DNA of 7,822 nt from Pseudofrankia asymbiotica. Its GTDB lineage: Bacteria > Actinomycetota > Actinomycetes > Frankiales > Frankiaceae. Under the pieces are notes generated by a model. The model was given only the letters and a program-made list of their open reading frames with translations, was not told the origin of the DNA and ran no database searches. The stretch is from assembly GCF_001983105.1 (NCBI RefSeq), contig NZ_MOMC01000079.1, forward strand, positions 37,647-45,468, in the 5' to 3' direction. Shown here in pieces: positions 1-6,096 of the stretch. The stretch's first letter is position 1. Each line of letters opens with the position of its first letter. Made by a program: the position numbers and the translations under genes.

Positions 1-113
1 CTCCCGACGGCATCCACTTCTGCCCGCACCCGGTCACGCTCGGCGCCTGCCCGGTGTACTCCGACGGGGCCCGCCGCTACGCCCTCGCGATCGCGCGCGG
101 CGTGCTCGGCTGA
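1..113 (+). CDS. SGNH-type hydrolase/acyltransferase, C-terminal end (partial)
   Basis: Only the last 36 codons are present, read from base 3 to the TGA at 111-113. The peptide begins PDGIHFCPHP and ends with an Ala/Arg-rich helix. Asp-Gly-Ile-His at the start of the last segment matches block V of SGNH/GDSL hydrolases, where the Asp and His complete the Ser-His-Asp triad. The following YSDGARRYALAIARGVLG resembles the final helix of actinobacterial SGNH domains, including those fused to membrane acyltransferase-3 domains. The N-terminal part, and so any membrane region or the substrate, lies outside the window. The frame is supported by GC-rich third positions. The family call rests on a short motif; a stand-alone lipase/esterase and an acyltransferase-linked SGNH domain are equally possible. 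Confidence 0.55.
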   Translation, partial: PDGIHFCPHPVTLGACPVYSDGARRYALAIARGVLG

Positions 114-138
114 CCGGCGCCCCACCGCGGTGCGGCGT

Positions 139-185
139 GTGCCGTGCCGCCCCGTGCCGTGCCGCCCCGTGCCGCCCCGTGCCGA
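139..185. repeat. GTGCCG/CCCCGTGCCG short tandem repeat
   Basis: Six GTGCCG copies lie within 47 bases, some joined by CCCC or CC spacers, so the unit alternates between a 6-mer and a 10-mer. It lies just downstream of the SGNH stop codon. It looks like slippage-type simple sequence; no function is evident. Confidence 0.6.
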
Positions 186-408
186 CCGGGGTGGCGCTCA
201 TACCTCTCATGACGTTCCGGGTACTTTTGCTACGCGTGCGTCGGGGGCGCGACCACCCGGTGCGCCACGCTCGTGTCGGCCTGTCGGTGCGTCACCAGGT
301 CATCGCCAACTGGCTGGCGGCGGTACCTGAGGTGGCCCACGTCGTGCCACTATGTATCCGAGATGTTTCGCTTCCGTGTCGACGAAGTCTCCGGCGACGC
401 TCCGATCA

Positions 409-457
409 TTGACATTCCCCACTGATCCAGTGAACATAGAGTCATGTTCTCCGAACA
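409..457 (+). promoter_or_regulatory. Promoter-like site overlapped by three GAACA/TGTTC half-sites
   Basis: TTGACA at 409-414 is a perfect -35 hexamer. GAACAT follows after 17 bases (432-437); TAGAGT at 437-442 fits the actinobacterial -10 better but sits 22 bases away. GAACAT (432-437) and ATGTTC (444-449) form a perfect inverted repeat with a 6-base gap. TGTTC (445-449) and GAACA (453-457) form a second one with a 3-base gap. The surroundings are AT-richer than the rest of the window. Three half-sites over a promoter suggest a dimeric repressor, but the protein and the transcript are unknown. It lies about 820 bases from the next convincing start codon. Confidence 0.35.
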
Positions 458-1076
458 CGCCCGACTGTCGTCCGGCCGCCGCGCGGTCGCCGTCGCGCCG
501 TCGTGGCTGTGTCCGTCCCGCCTTCCGGCGAACGGCCCGGTACGGCGATCCGCCTGACCCGCGCCGGCCCGCGGCCCGGCGTGTTCTCGCCCCGGTGTCG
601 CTGACCTGCGCGTTCCCGACCGGTCGCCCGCCCGCTGCGCCCTCGCGCCGGCGAGCTCCCGCCGTCTCGCGCTCGCCGCGGCCCCACGCGCGCGTCGGGT
701 CCGTCCAGAACCGCGCCCAGGCCCGCTCCCGGGTCGGCGGGACCGCCGCGGCACTCGTCCGCCTCTTCGCGCGGAGTTCGCCCCGGCGCCACTTCGCTGT
801 GTCGTCGGCCAGGTTTCGGAAGCGCAACGTGAACACGTGCCCCCGCGGCGTCCGACCGCGACGGGCGCGGTACTGTCCGCCGTCGTCGGAATCGCGAGAC
901 CGCCCGTGGGCACTGCCCCGTCCCCGCCACGTACCACGGGATGCCACTGTCCCGCTCGGTGCGGCCGCCGGGCCAGCGGTGGACGACACCCTGGACGGCA
1001 CCCGCCGGCCGGGGAACGGCCCCCGATTCGCCGCATCGCCGACCTTCCGGCGGACGTCCCGGATCGCGGACCTCTT

Positions 1077-1105
1077 AGCAGACCCCAGCAGACCCCAGCA
1101 GACCC
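1077..1105. repeat. 10-bp tandem repeat AGCAGACCCC, 2.9 copies
   Basis: Two full and one nearly full copy of AGCAGACCCC run head to tail immediately before the stem-loops at 1109-1170. The short exact array looks like replication slippage. No coding or regulatory role is evident. Confidence 0.6.
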
Positions 1106-1108
1106 ACA

Positions 1109-1170
1109 GATCGGCCCCGCCGATCCGACAGGAGCCCCGGGTTCCGCCGATCCGGCGGGAACCCCCGGGG
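1109..1170 (+). promoter_or_regulatory. Two adjacent stem-loops in the putative hydrolase leader
   Basis: GATCGGC (1109-1115) and GCCGATC (1119-1125) form a perfect 7-bp stem with a CCC loop. The second hairpin spans 1135-1170: CCCCGGG/TTCC/GCCG on the left pairs with CGGC/GGAA/CCCCGGGG on the right, with small bulges. The sequence CCGCCGATCCG occurs in both, 27 bases apart, so alternative pairings are possible. They end about 105 bases before the hydrolase start. A leader attenuator or mRNA-stability element is possible. There is no U-tract, and chance structure at this GC content is the main alternative. Confidence 0.3.
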
Positions 1171-1275
1171 TGGCGCCCGGCGCCGGCATCCGCCGGTGGG
1201 CGCCAACGGCCGGCGACCGCCGACCGGGCAGCACAACGGCTGGCAACGGTGCCGGCCAGAAATCAGGAGTGTTCG

Positions 1276-1968
1276 ATGACCCCAACGCTCATGCCGGCCG
1301 TGCCGTCGGCCAGGCCGCCCGAGGCGCGAGTGCGGACCGACGCCGCGTCGCCGGGCATTGGGCAGAACGAGGCGCACCGCCGGGACACCCGGTTCTGGCC
1401 GAGCGCCGAGCCGGACCGGGACCCGCGCGGCGCCGTCGTCGTGCTCCCGGGCCGCGGCGAGTCCGCCGAGCTCTTCGAGCCGCTGGCGTTCCGCCTCGCG
1501 CTCGACGGCTACGAGGTGACCTACCTCGGCATGGGGGAGGACAGCACGCTCGCCCTCGGTGAGTGCCGGGTCCCGGGGCGGCCGTTCGCGCTGGTCGGCT
1601 CGGACACCGGCGCGCTGCGGGCGCTCGCCGTCGCCGGCTCGCCGGCACTGCGCGCCGACGCGCTCGTGCTGCTCGGCCTGCCGCTGCTCTACCGCCCGGT
1701 CGCGGGCCAGGTCCCGTCCGATCCGCCGCCGCGGGCACTGCCCGACCTGCCGATCCTGCTCGTGCACGGCGTCGGCGACGACGTCAGCCCCCTGCAGGTG
1801 GTCCGGATGACGACCCGTACGGCCTCGCGTGCCCGCCTGGTCGCCGTTCCCGGCGGCCACCAGGTCCTCACCGAGACGAGCTGGCGCGCCGCCGCGGCCC
1901 ACACCATCGCGTTCCTCGAGGACGTCGCCACCGCCCCCGCCCACGGGGTTCCCGTCGGATCGGCATAG
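1276..1968 (+). CDS. Small alpha/beta hydrolase with Asp at the nucleophile position
   Basis: This 230-residue protein has a compact alpha/beta-hydrolase layout. AVVVLPGRGES (about 54-64) fits strand beta-3 and the oxyanion loop. VGSDTG (107-112) fits the nucleophile elbow, placing Asp110 where Ser is usual. LVHGVGDDVSP (163-173) fits the acid loop with Asp168, and GGHQ gives His195. No signal peptide or membrane segment is visible. The ATG was chosen because AGGAG lies at 1265-1269 and similarity begins shortly after; the frame is open further upstream but looks non-coding. An Asp nucleophile is known from haloalkane and fluoroacetate dehalogenases and epoxide hydrolases, but their Trp or Arg after the Asp is absent here, so the substrate is unknown. 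It lies upstream of fadA with a 173-base gap and may be co-transcribed, though nothing proves it. Confidence 0.75.
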   Translation: MTPTLMPAVPSARPPEARVRTDAASPGIGQNEAHRRDTRFWPSAEPDRDPRGAVVVLPGRGESAELFEPLAFRLALDGYEVTYLGMGEDSTLALGECRVPGRPFALVGSDTGALRALAVAGSPALRADALVLLGLPLLYRPVAGQVPSDPPPRALPDLPILLVHGVGDDVSPLQVVRMTTRTASRARLVAVPGGHQVLTETSWRAAAAHTIAFLEDVATAPAHGVPVGSA

Positions 1969-2141
1969 CCCAGGGCGTCCCACCCGCCCGCTCTGACCGG
2001 CTCCGTCGCGCCTGACCGGCGTCGCCGCGTCCGTCCGGGTGGCCACCTTGCTGTAAGCCTGGTGTGGGCTGCTGGGATACAGGGGTGACGGTGCGGAGTG
2101 GGCGGGTTGACCAGGGTGGGGTGGCGGGCTTGGCTGGCACG

Positions 2142-3389
2142 GTGACGGGCGAGGCCTTCCTCTATGACGCCGTCCGCACGCCCTGGGGACGCGGGCGCGT
2201 CGACGGTGCGCTGCGCGGGGTGAAGCCGGTCTCGCTGGTGGCCGGCCTGGTCGACGAGCTGCGCAAGCGGAACCCGACGCTGGACGTCGACCGCCTGGGT
2301 GACCTGGTGCTCGGCGCGGCGAGCCCGGTCCGTGACCAGGCCGGGGACCTGGCCAGGGCGGCGGCGCTGGTCGCGGGCCTGCCGGACACCGTCTGCGGCG
2401 CCGTCGTCAGCCGGCTCGGCGCGTCGGGACTGGACGCGGTCGCGGTGGCCGCGGCGCGGGTGCGCGCGGGCTGGGACGATCTCCTGCTCGCCGGCGGCGT
2501 CGAGTCGATGTCACGGGTGCCGGCGGGCACCGACGCCGGCCCGCTGGCGAGCGACCCCGCGACCAACCACCGGACCGGCTTCGTCCCCGCCGGCGTCGCG
2601 GCCGACCTGCTGGCCACGCTGACGGGCCTCACCCGGGCCGACCTCGACGCCTACGCGCTGCGGTCGCGCCGGCTGGCCGCGGACGCCTGGGCCGACGGCC
2701 GTTTCGCCCGCTCGGTCGTCGCCGTCCACGACCACGGCCTGCTCGTCCTCGACCACGACGAGCGGGTCGGACCGGTCGGGGCCGGCGCCCTGGTCGAACA
2801 GTCCCGGCTGGACGCCGCCGCCGGCCACCTGGCGGGGCTGCCCGCGGCGTTCGCCCAGGCCGGCGAGCAGGCGGGCTTCGACGCGGTGGCGACCCGGGCC
2901 TACCACTGGCTCGAACGCGTGGACCACGCGCACACGGCCGGCAGCTCGGCGGGGCCGGCGGACGGCGCGGCGCTCGTCCTCGTCGGCGGTGCGCGGGCGG
3001 GCGAGGAGCTGGGGCTGACGCCGCGGGCGCGGGTCGTGGACGTCGTGCCGGCGGGATCCGACCCGACGCTGGCGCTGGGTGGCGCGGCGGCGGCGACCCG
3101 CGCGCTGCTCGCCCGCGCCGGGCTGGGCGTCGACGACGTGGACCTGTTCGAGACGGACGAGTCCTACGCGGCCGTCGCGCTCGCCTACCAGAAGGACCTG
3201 GCCATCCCCGACGAGAAGCTCAACGCCAACGGCGGCGCGCTCGCCCTGGGTCACCCGCTCGGCGCCACGGGCGCGAGGCTCGTCGTCACCGCGGTCGACG
3301 AGCTGGAGCGGCGCGGTGCCCGCCGGGCGATCGTCAGCGTCAGCGCGGGCGCCGGAATGGGGGTGGCGACGCTGCTGGAACGGGTCTGA
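2142..3389 (+). CDS. fadA: FadA-type thiolase homologue lacking the catalytic cysteines
   Basis: The 415-residue product aligns along its length with actinobacterial FadA (acetyl-CoA C-acyltransferase), which cleaves 3-ketoacyl-CoA in beta-oxidation. Family landmarks are EAFLYDAVRTPWGRG at the N terminus, GWDDLLLAGGVESMSRVP, VDHAHTAGSSAGPADGAALVL and GGALALGHPLGATG with His371. Key positions are changed: the Cys of the C-A-S-G motif is Gly93, the NEAF motif reads DESY (Asp339), and the second Cys is Ser401. His371 to Asp339 and Ser401 keeps the family spacing of 32 and 30 residues. The only Cys is Cys85, eight residues before the nucleophile position. Thiolysis by the normal mechanism is not expected. 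GTG 2142 is chosen because similarity starts there. GTG 2091, with AGGGG six to ten bases upstream, and GTG 2064 are alternatives that add non-conserved residues. It precedes fadB, as in FadAB complexes. Confidence 0.85.
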   Translation: MTGEAFLYDAVRTPWGRGRVDGALRGVKPVSLVAGLVDELRKRNPTLDVDRLGDLVLGAASPVRDQAGDLARAAALVAGLPDTVCGAVVSRLGASGLDAVAVAAARVRAGWDDLLLAGGVESMSRVPAGTDAGPLASDPATNHRTGFVPAGVAADLLATLTGLTRADLDAYALRSRRLAADAWADGRFARSVVAVHDHGLLVLDHDERVGPVGAGALVEQSRLDAAAGHLAGLPAAFAQAGEQAGFDAVATRAYHWLERVDHAHTAGSSAGPADGAALVLVGGARAGEELGLTPRARVVDVVPAGSDPTLALGGAAAATRALLARAGLGVDDVDLFETDESYAAVALAYQKDLAIPDEKLNANGGALALGHPLGATGARLVVTAVDELERRGARRAIVSVSAGAGMGVATLLERV

Positions 3390-3551
3390 CGGTCTCCTGG
3401 ACCGGGGCCGGTGACGACGCGTCGCATCACCCCGTTCATCCTTTCCTCGTCCCTCTTGTCCGCTCGCGGCTATCCAGTCGCCTCCGATGCCCGCCTCCGT
3501 TGCCCACGCCCCTGTTGCCCGCCTCGCCGCCGCCCGCGGCCTTCCCGACCC

Positions 3552-3555
3552 GGAG
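3552..3555 (+). promoter_or_regulatory. GGAG ribosome site supporting the ATG at 3565
   Basis: GGAG ends nine bases before ATG 3565. The upstream ATG at 3487 has no purine-rich site, and ATG 3970, at the start of the conserved domain, has only a weak GAGCGGA. This is the main reason for choosing 3565, but a true start at 3970 would remove the repeat region from the protein. Confidence 0.4.
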
Positions 3556-3564
3556 ACGACGCCG

Positions 3565-5772
3565 ATGCCCGAGCCGTCGCCAGCGCTCGCGACCGCGCTG
3601 ACGCCCGAGGCTGAGCCGCCGTCCGAAACGGCACCGACGTCCGAGGCTGAGCCGCCGTCCAAGGCGGCACCGACGTCCGAGGCTGAGCCGCCGTCCGAGG
3701 CGGCACCGAGGTCCGAGGCGGCACCGACGTCCGGAGCGGCACTGGCGTCCGAGGCGGCGTCGACCTCCGAGACGGCACCGACGCCCGAAGCGGCGTCGAC
3801 CTCCGAGGTGGCGTCGACCTCGGAGACGGCGTCGACCTCGGAGACGGCGTCGACCCGTGAGACGGCGTCGACCTCCGAGGCGGCGCGGCCACCGGTACCG
3901 CCGCCGTCCGAGCTCGCGGGTGGCGAGCGGGGGAGCGGCGAGCCGGGCGGCGAGGCCGAGCGGATCGGGATGATCCGGTGGGAGCGGGACGCGGACGGGA
4001 TCGTCGTGCTGACGCTCGACGACCCCGAGCAGCCCGCGAACACCACCAACGCGGCCTTCCGGCGCTCGCTGGGCGCCGTCGTCGCGCGGCTGGAACGCGA
4101 GCGCGCGTCGCTCACCGGCGTGGTGGTGACGTCGGCGAAGCCGACCTTCGCCACCGGAGCCGATCTGCGGGAGCTCGCCGAGCTGGCCGACCCGCGAGCC
4201 GCCTTCGAGCTGGCCACCGCCGGCCGGGTCCTTCTGCGCCGGCTGGAGACGCTCGGCCGGCCGGTGGCCGCGGCGCTCGGCGGCGCCGCGCTCGGCGGCG
4301 GGCTGGAGATCGCGCTCGCCTGCCACCACCGGGTCGCCCTGGACGCGCCCGGCACACAGCTCGGCCTGCCCGAGGCGACGCTTGGCCTGATGCCGTCGGG
4401 CGGCGGGGTGGTGCGGGTGGTCCGCCTGCTCGGGGTGCTGAACGCACTGGTCAACGTCCTGCTGCAGGGCCAGCGGTACAGCGCGGCGCGGGCGCGCGCC
4501 CTGGGGCTCGTCGACGGGCTGGTCGCCACACGGGACGAGCTGGTGCCGGCGGCGAAGGCCTGGATCCGGGCGAACCCGGCACCGGCGGCGCGCTGGGACG
4601 TCCCGGGTTACCAGATCCCGGGCGGCGGCCCGGCGAGCCCAGCGCTGGCCACCGCGCTCGCGTCGCTGCCCGCGGGCCTGCGCCGCCAGGCCGCCGGGGC
4701 GGCCCAGGTCGCGGGGCCCGCGATCCTCGCCGCCGCGGTCGAGGGTGCCCAGCTCGACGTCGACACCGCGGGTGTCGTCGAGTCGCGTTACTTCGCCGAG
4801 CTGGTGACCAGCCAGGCGTCGAAGAACCTCGTCCAGGCGTTCTTCGTGGACATGGGCCGGGTTGTCGCCGAAGGAGCGGCTTCGGCGGATGGCCCGGGCG
4901 GCCGGGCGCGGTTCGAGGCGCCGAAGGCGTTCGTCGACCGGCTGCTCGGCGTGTATCTCGCCGAGGCGGCCGCGATGGTGGGCGAGGGCGTGCCCGCGCC
5001 GTCGGTCGAACAGGCCGGGGTGCAGGCCGGTTTCCGCTCATCGCCGCTGCGGCTGTGTGACGAGCTCACGCTCGCCACCGTCCGAGCGACGGCGACGGCG
5101 ACGGCGACGGTCGGCGCGGTCGGGGGTGTGGCAGCGACAGTGGCCGAAGCCGAAGCCGAAGCCGAAGCCGAAGCAGTGGCCGAGGCGCCGGCGGGCGAAG
5201 GGGCCGTCGCCACGGGACAGGACCACGGGGCACTCGCGGTGCTTGACCGGATGGCCGGGGAGTTCGGCCGGTCCGGCCGCGCCGCCGGGGCCGGGTTCTA
5301 CGAGTACGCCGACGGCCGGCGCGCGGGCCTGTGGAAGGGGCTGCGGGAGCACTTCGGCAAGGACGCGGACGGCGACGGCGGCGGGGACGGCGCCGCGAAC
5401 CCGGTCGGCAACCCGATCGCGAATCCGGTCGGCAACCCGGCCGCGAACCCGGTCGGCAACCCGGTCGGGAAGCCGGCCGGGATCGCGTTCGAGGAGCTGA
5501 AGGAGCGGCTGCTGTTCGTCGTGGCGCTGCGGGCCGTCGACTGCTTCGACGAGGGTGTGGTCGGCTCGGTGTCGGCGGTGAACGTCGCCTCGCTGACCGG
5601 AGCCGGCTTCCCCGCCTGGACAGGCGGCGCCCTTCGGTACGTCAACGGCTATCCCGGCGGCCTGGCCGGCTTCGTGGCCCGGGCGGGCGCGCTCGCGACC
5701 CGCCATGGCGCCCGCTTCACCCCGCCCGCGTCGCTGGTGGAGCGAGCCGAGCGCGACGAGCCGTACGCCTGA
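3565..5772 (+). CDS. fadB: FadB-type protein: enoyl-CoA hydratase with truncated 3-hydroxyacyl-CoA dehydrogenase
   Basis: From the chosen ATG the product has 735 residues. Residues 1-135 are Ser/Glu/Ala/Pro/Thr repeats. The family core starts at MIRWERDADGIVVLTLDDP (136). The hydratase domain has FATGAD in the oxyanion loop, GGGLEIALACHH with Glu248 and LGLPEATLGLMPSGGG with Glu270, both general acid/base glutamates, so hydration of enoyl-CoA looks possible. ESRYFAELV through QAFF (about 406-427) normally leads into the NAD-binding dehydrogenase domain. Here that domain, about 190 residues with its GxGxxG loop and catalytic His, is absent. After about 25 residues the chain resumes at AFVDRLLGVYLAEAAAMVGEGV in the C-terminal dehydrogenase domain. 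The rest (GRSGRAAGAGFYEYADG, GFPAWTGG) is family-like but interrupted by repeats. There is no frameshift. It follows fadA by 175 bases. Starts at 3487 or 3970 are possible. Confidence 0.8.
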   Translation: MPEPSPALATALTPEAEPPSETAPTSEAEPPSKAAPTSEAEPPSEAAPRSEAAPTSGAALASEAASTSETAPTPEAASTSEVASTSETASTSETASTRETASTSEAARPPVPPPSELAGGERGSGEPGGEAERIGMIRWERDADGIVVLTLDDPEQPANTTNAAFRRSLGAVVARLERERASLTGVVVTSAKPTFATGADLRELAELADPRAAFELATAGRVLLRRLETLGRPVAAALGGAALGGGLEIALACHHRVALDAPGTQLGLPEATLGLMPSGGGVVRVVRLLGVLNALVNVLLQGQRYSAARARALGLVDGLVATRDELVPAAKAWIRANPAPAARWDVPGYQIPGGGPASPALATALASLPAGLRRQAAGAAQVAGPAILAAAVEGAQLDVDTAGVVESRYFAELVTSQASKNLVQAFFVDMGRVVAEGAASADGPGGRARFEAPKAFVDRLLGVYLAEAAAMVGEGVPAPSVEQAGVQAGFRSSPLRLCDELTLATVRATATATATVGAVGGVAATVAEAEAEAEAEAVAEAPAGEGAVATGQDHGALAVLDRMAGEFGRSGRAAGAGFYEYADGRRAGLWKGLREHFGKDADGDGGGDGAANPVGNPIANPVGNPAANPVGNPVGKPAGIAFEELKERLLFVVALRAVDCFDEGVVGSVSAVNVASLTGAGFPAWTGGALRYVNGYPGGLAGFVARAGALATRHGARFTPPASLVERAERDEPYA
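3601..3888 (+). repeat. 36/18-bp in-frame minisatellite at the fadB 5' end
   Basis: Three imperfect 36-bp units (3601-3708, encoding variants of T-S-E-A-E-P-P-S-E-A-A-P) are followed by ten imperfect 18-bp units (3709-3888, variants of T-S-E-A-A-S/P). All units are multiples of three, so every frame stays open. In the fadB frame they give an acidic, probably disordered tail. Neighbouring units differ by point changes, so the array is not newly made. Whether it is translated depends on the fadB start. Confidence 0.85.
5086..5109 (+). repeat. GCGACG hexamer, 4 copies, inside fadB
   Basis: Four perfect GCGACG copies encode Ala-Thr four times, between the DELTL segment and the GRSGR segment of the C-terminal region. 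Ordinary FadB proteins have a helix without such a repeat here. This looks like in-frame slippage. Confidence 0.85.
5143..5172 (+). repeat. GCCGAA hexamer, 5 copies, inside fadB
   Basis: Five perfect GCCGAA copies encode Ala-Glu five times, 33 bases after the GCGACG array and in the same linker. The perfect copies suggest recent or ongoing slippage; copy number may vary between strains. Confidence 0.88.
5395..5466 (+). repeat. 24-bp tandem repeat encoding A-N-P-V-G-N-P-x, 3 copies
   Basis: Three 24-bp units with few differences, plus a degenerate partial copy, encode A-N-P-V-G-N-P-I/A/V. They sit between the GLWKGLREHF segment and the last C-terminal helices of FadB, where relatives have a short linker. 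The result is an uncharged Asn/Pro/Gly loop, in frame. Confidence 0.85.
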
Positions 5773-5812
5773 CAGGACGAGCCGCCCGCCTGACAGCCCG
5801 CCCGCCTGACAG
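5755..5812 (+). repeat. Tandem duplication across the fadB stop codon
   Basis: The 21 bases 5755-5775, which include the fadB TGA, recur at 5776-5796 with two mismatches, giving a second in-frame TGA after DEPPA. A third CCCGCCTGACAG copy ends at 5812 in another frame and is followed by CCCG repeats. The duplication leaves FadB unchanged but shows local slippage at its 3' end. Confidence 0.75.
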
Positions 5813-6096
5813 CCCGCCCGCCCGCCCGCTCGCCTTCGTCACCGTCCCATGACCGATCGGTGGACGCGGCGGTGTCATGGCGGTAGACCGGTCAGCGGTC
5901 GTCGAAACGGGTTCTGGGTCTGCGCCTGGAGCGGCTCAGTGCGCGGACCCGTCACCCGGCGAGAGTCAGCACGTCCACGCACGCCGACGGACCCGGCCGA
6001 CGGGCGCGGTCGCGGACCGTTGTCCGCGGCCGCGGTCGTCAACGTGCCGCGCGCCGCTAACGCGGCGAGCTGTTTCGGAGAGGGAGTGACGGGCTG
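5773..6096. other. Gap between fadB and mcr, no gene seen
   Basis: The 324 bases begin with the stop-codon repeats and a CCCG-rich tract. They continue with mixed GC-rich sequence whose short frames have no family features. An imperfect inverted repeat surrounds the perfect 12-bp palindrome CCGCGGCCGCGG (6024-6035), with outer arms CGTTG (6018-6022) and CAACG (6040-6044). The gap is long enough for a separate mcr promoter, but no clear -35/-10 pair is seen. It ends with AGGGAG at 6081-6086, ten bases before the mcr ATG. Confidence 0.55.

Larger units (their letters stand above)
114..1275. other. Long stretch without a convincing gene
   Basis: About 1.16 kb separates the SGNH gene from the hydrolase. 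Several frames on both strands stay open, but their translations are dominated by Arg, Pro, Ser and Gly with no recognisable domain, as expected when high GC removes stop codons. The hydrolase frame is itself open upstream to 352, but that part looks non-coding and the good ribosome site is at 1265. The stretch holds a tandem repeat (139-185), an AT-richer island of roughly 340-460 with a promoter/operator-like cluster, a 10-bp tandem repeat (1077-1105) and two stem-loops (1109-1170). A small protein or RNA cannot be excluded. Confidence 0.6.

Noticed and set aside
432..457. LexA/SOS box
   Set aside because: The actinobacterial SOS box needs GAAC-N4-GTTC; here the gaps are GAAC-N10-GTTC and GTTC-N3-GAAC, so spacing and orientation do not fit.
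352..1275. N-terminal extension of the hydrolase by 308 codons
   Set aside because: In frame but of non-coding composition; a good ribosome site directly precedes ATG 1276 and the hydrolase fold is complete without it.
300..1285. Overlapping minus-strand open frames in the first gap
   Set aside because: Translations are Arg/Gly/Pro-rich with no domain, weak starts and no neighbouring operon; expected by chance at this GC content.
837..1562. Plus-strand frame overlapping the hydrolase
   Set aside because: Shadow frame of the hydrolase with Arg/Pro-rich translation and no start signal.
3601..3888. CRISPR-like array
   Set aside because: Units are contiguous 18/36-mers with no unique spacers and keep the reading frame, so this is a minisatellite.
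2511..4529. Very long open frame on the minus strand across fadA and fadB
   Set aside because: It is opposite two recognisable genes; its translation is Arg/Ser/Ala-rich with no domain, and the frame stays open because of GC content and the multiple-of-three repeats.
4850..4930. Frameshift error as the cause of the missing FadB domain
   Set aside because: The same frame encodes conserved sequence on both sides, and no Rossmann-like remnant was seen in the other frames, so a frameshift does not explain it; a collapse in assembly remains possible.
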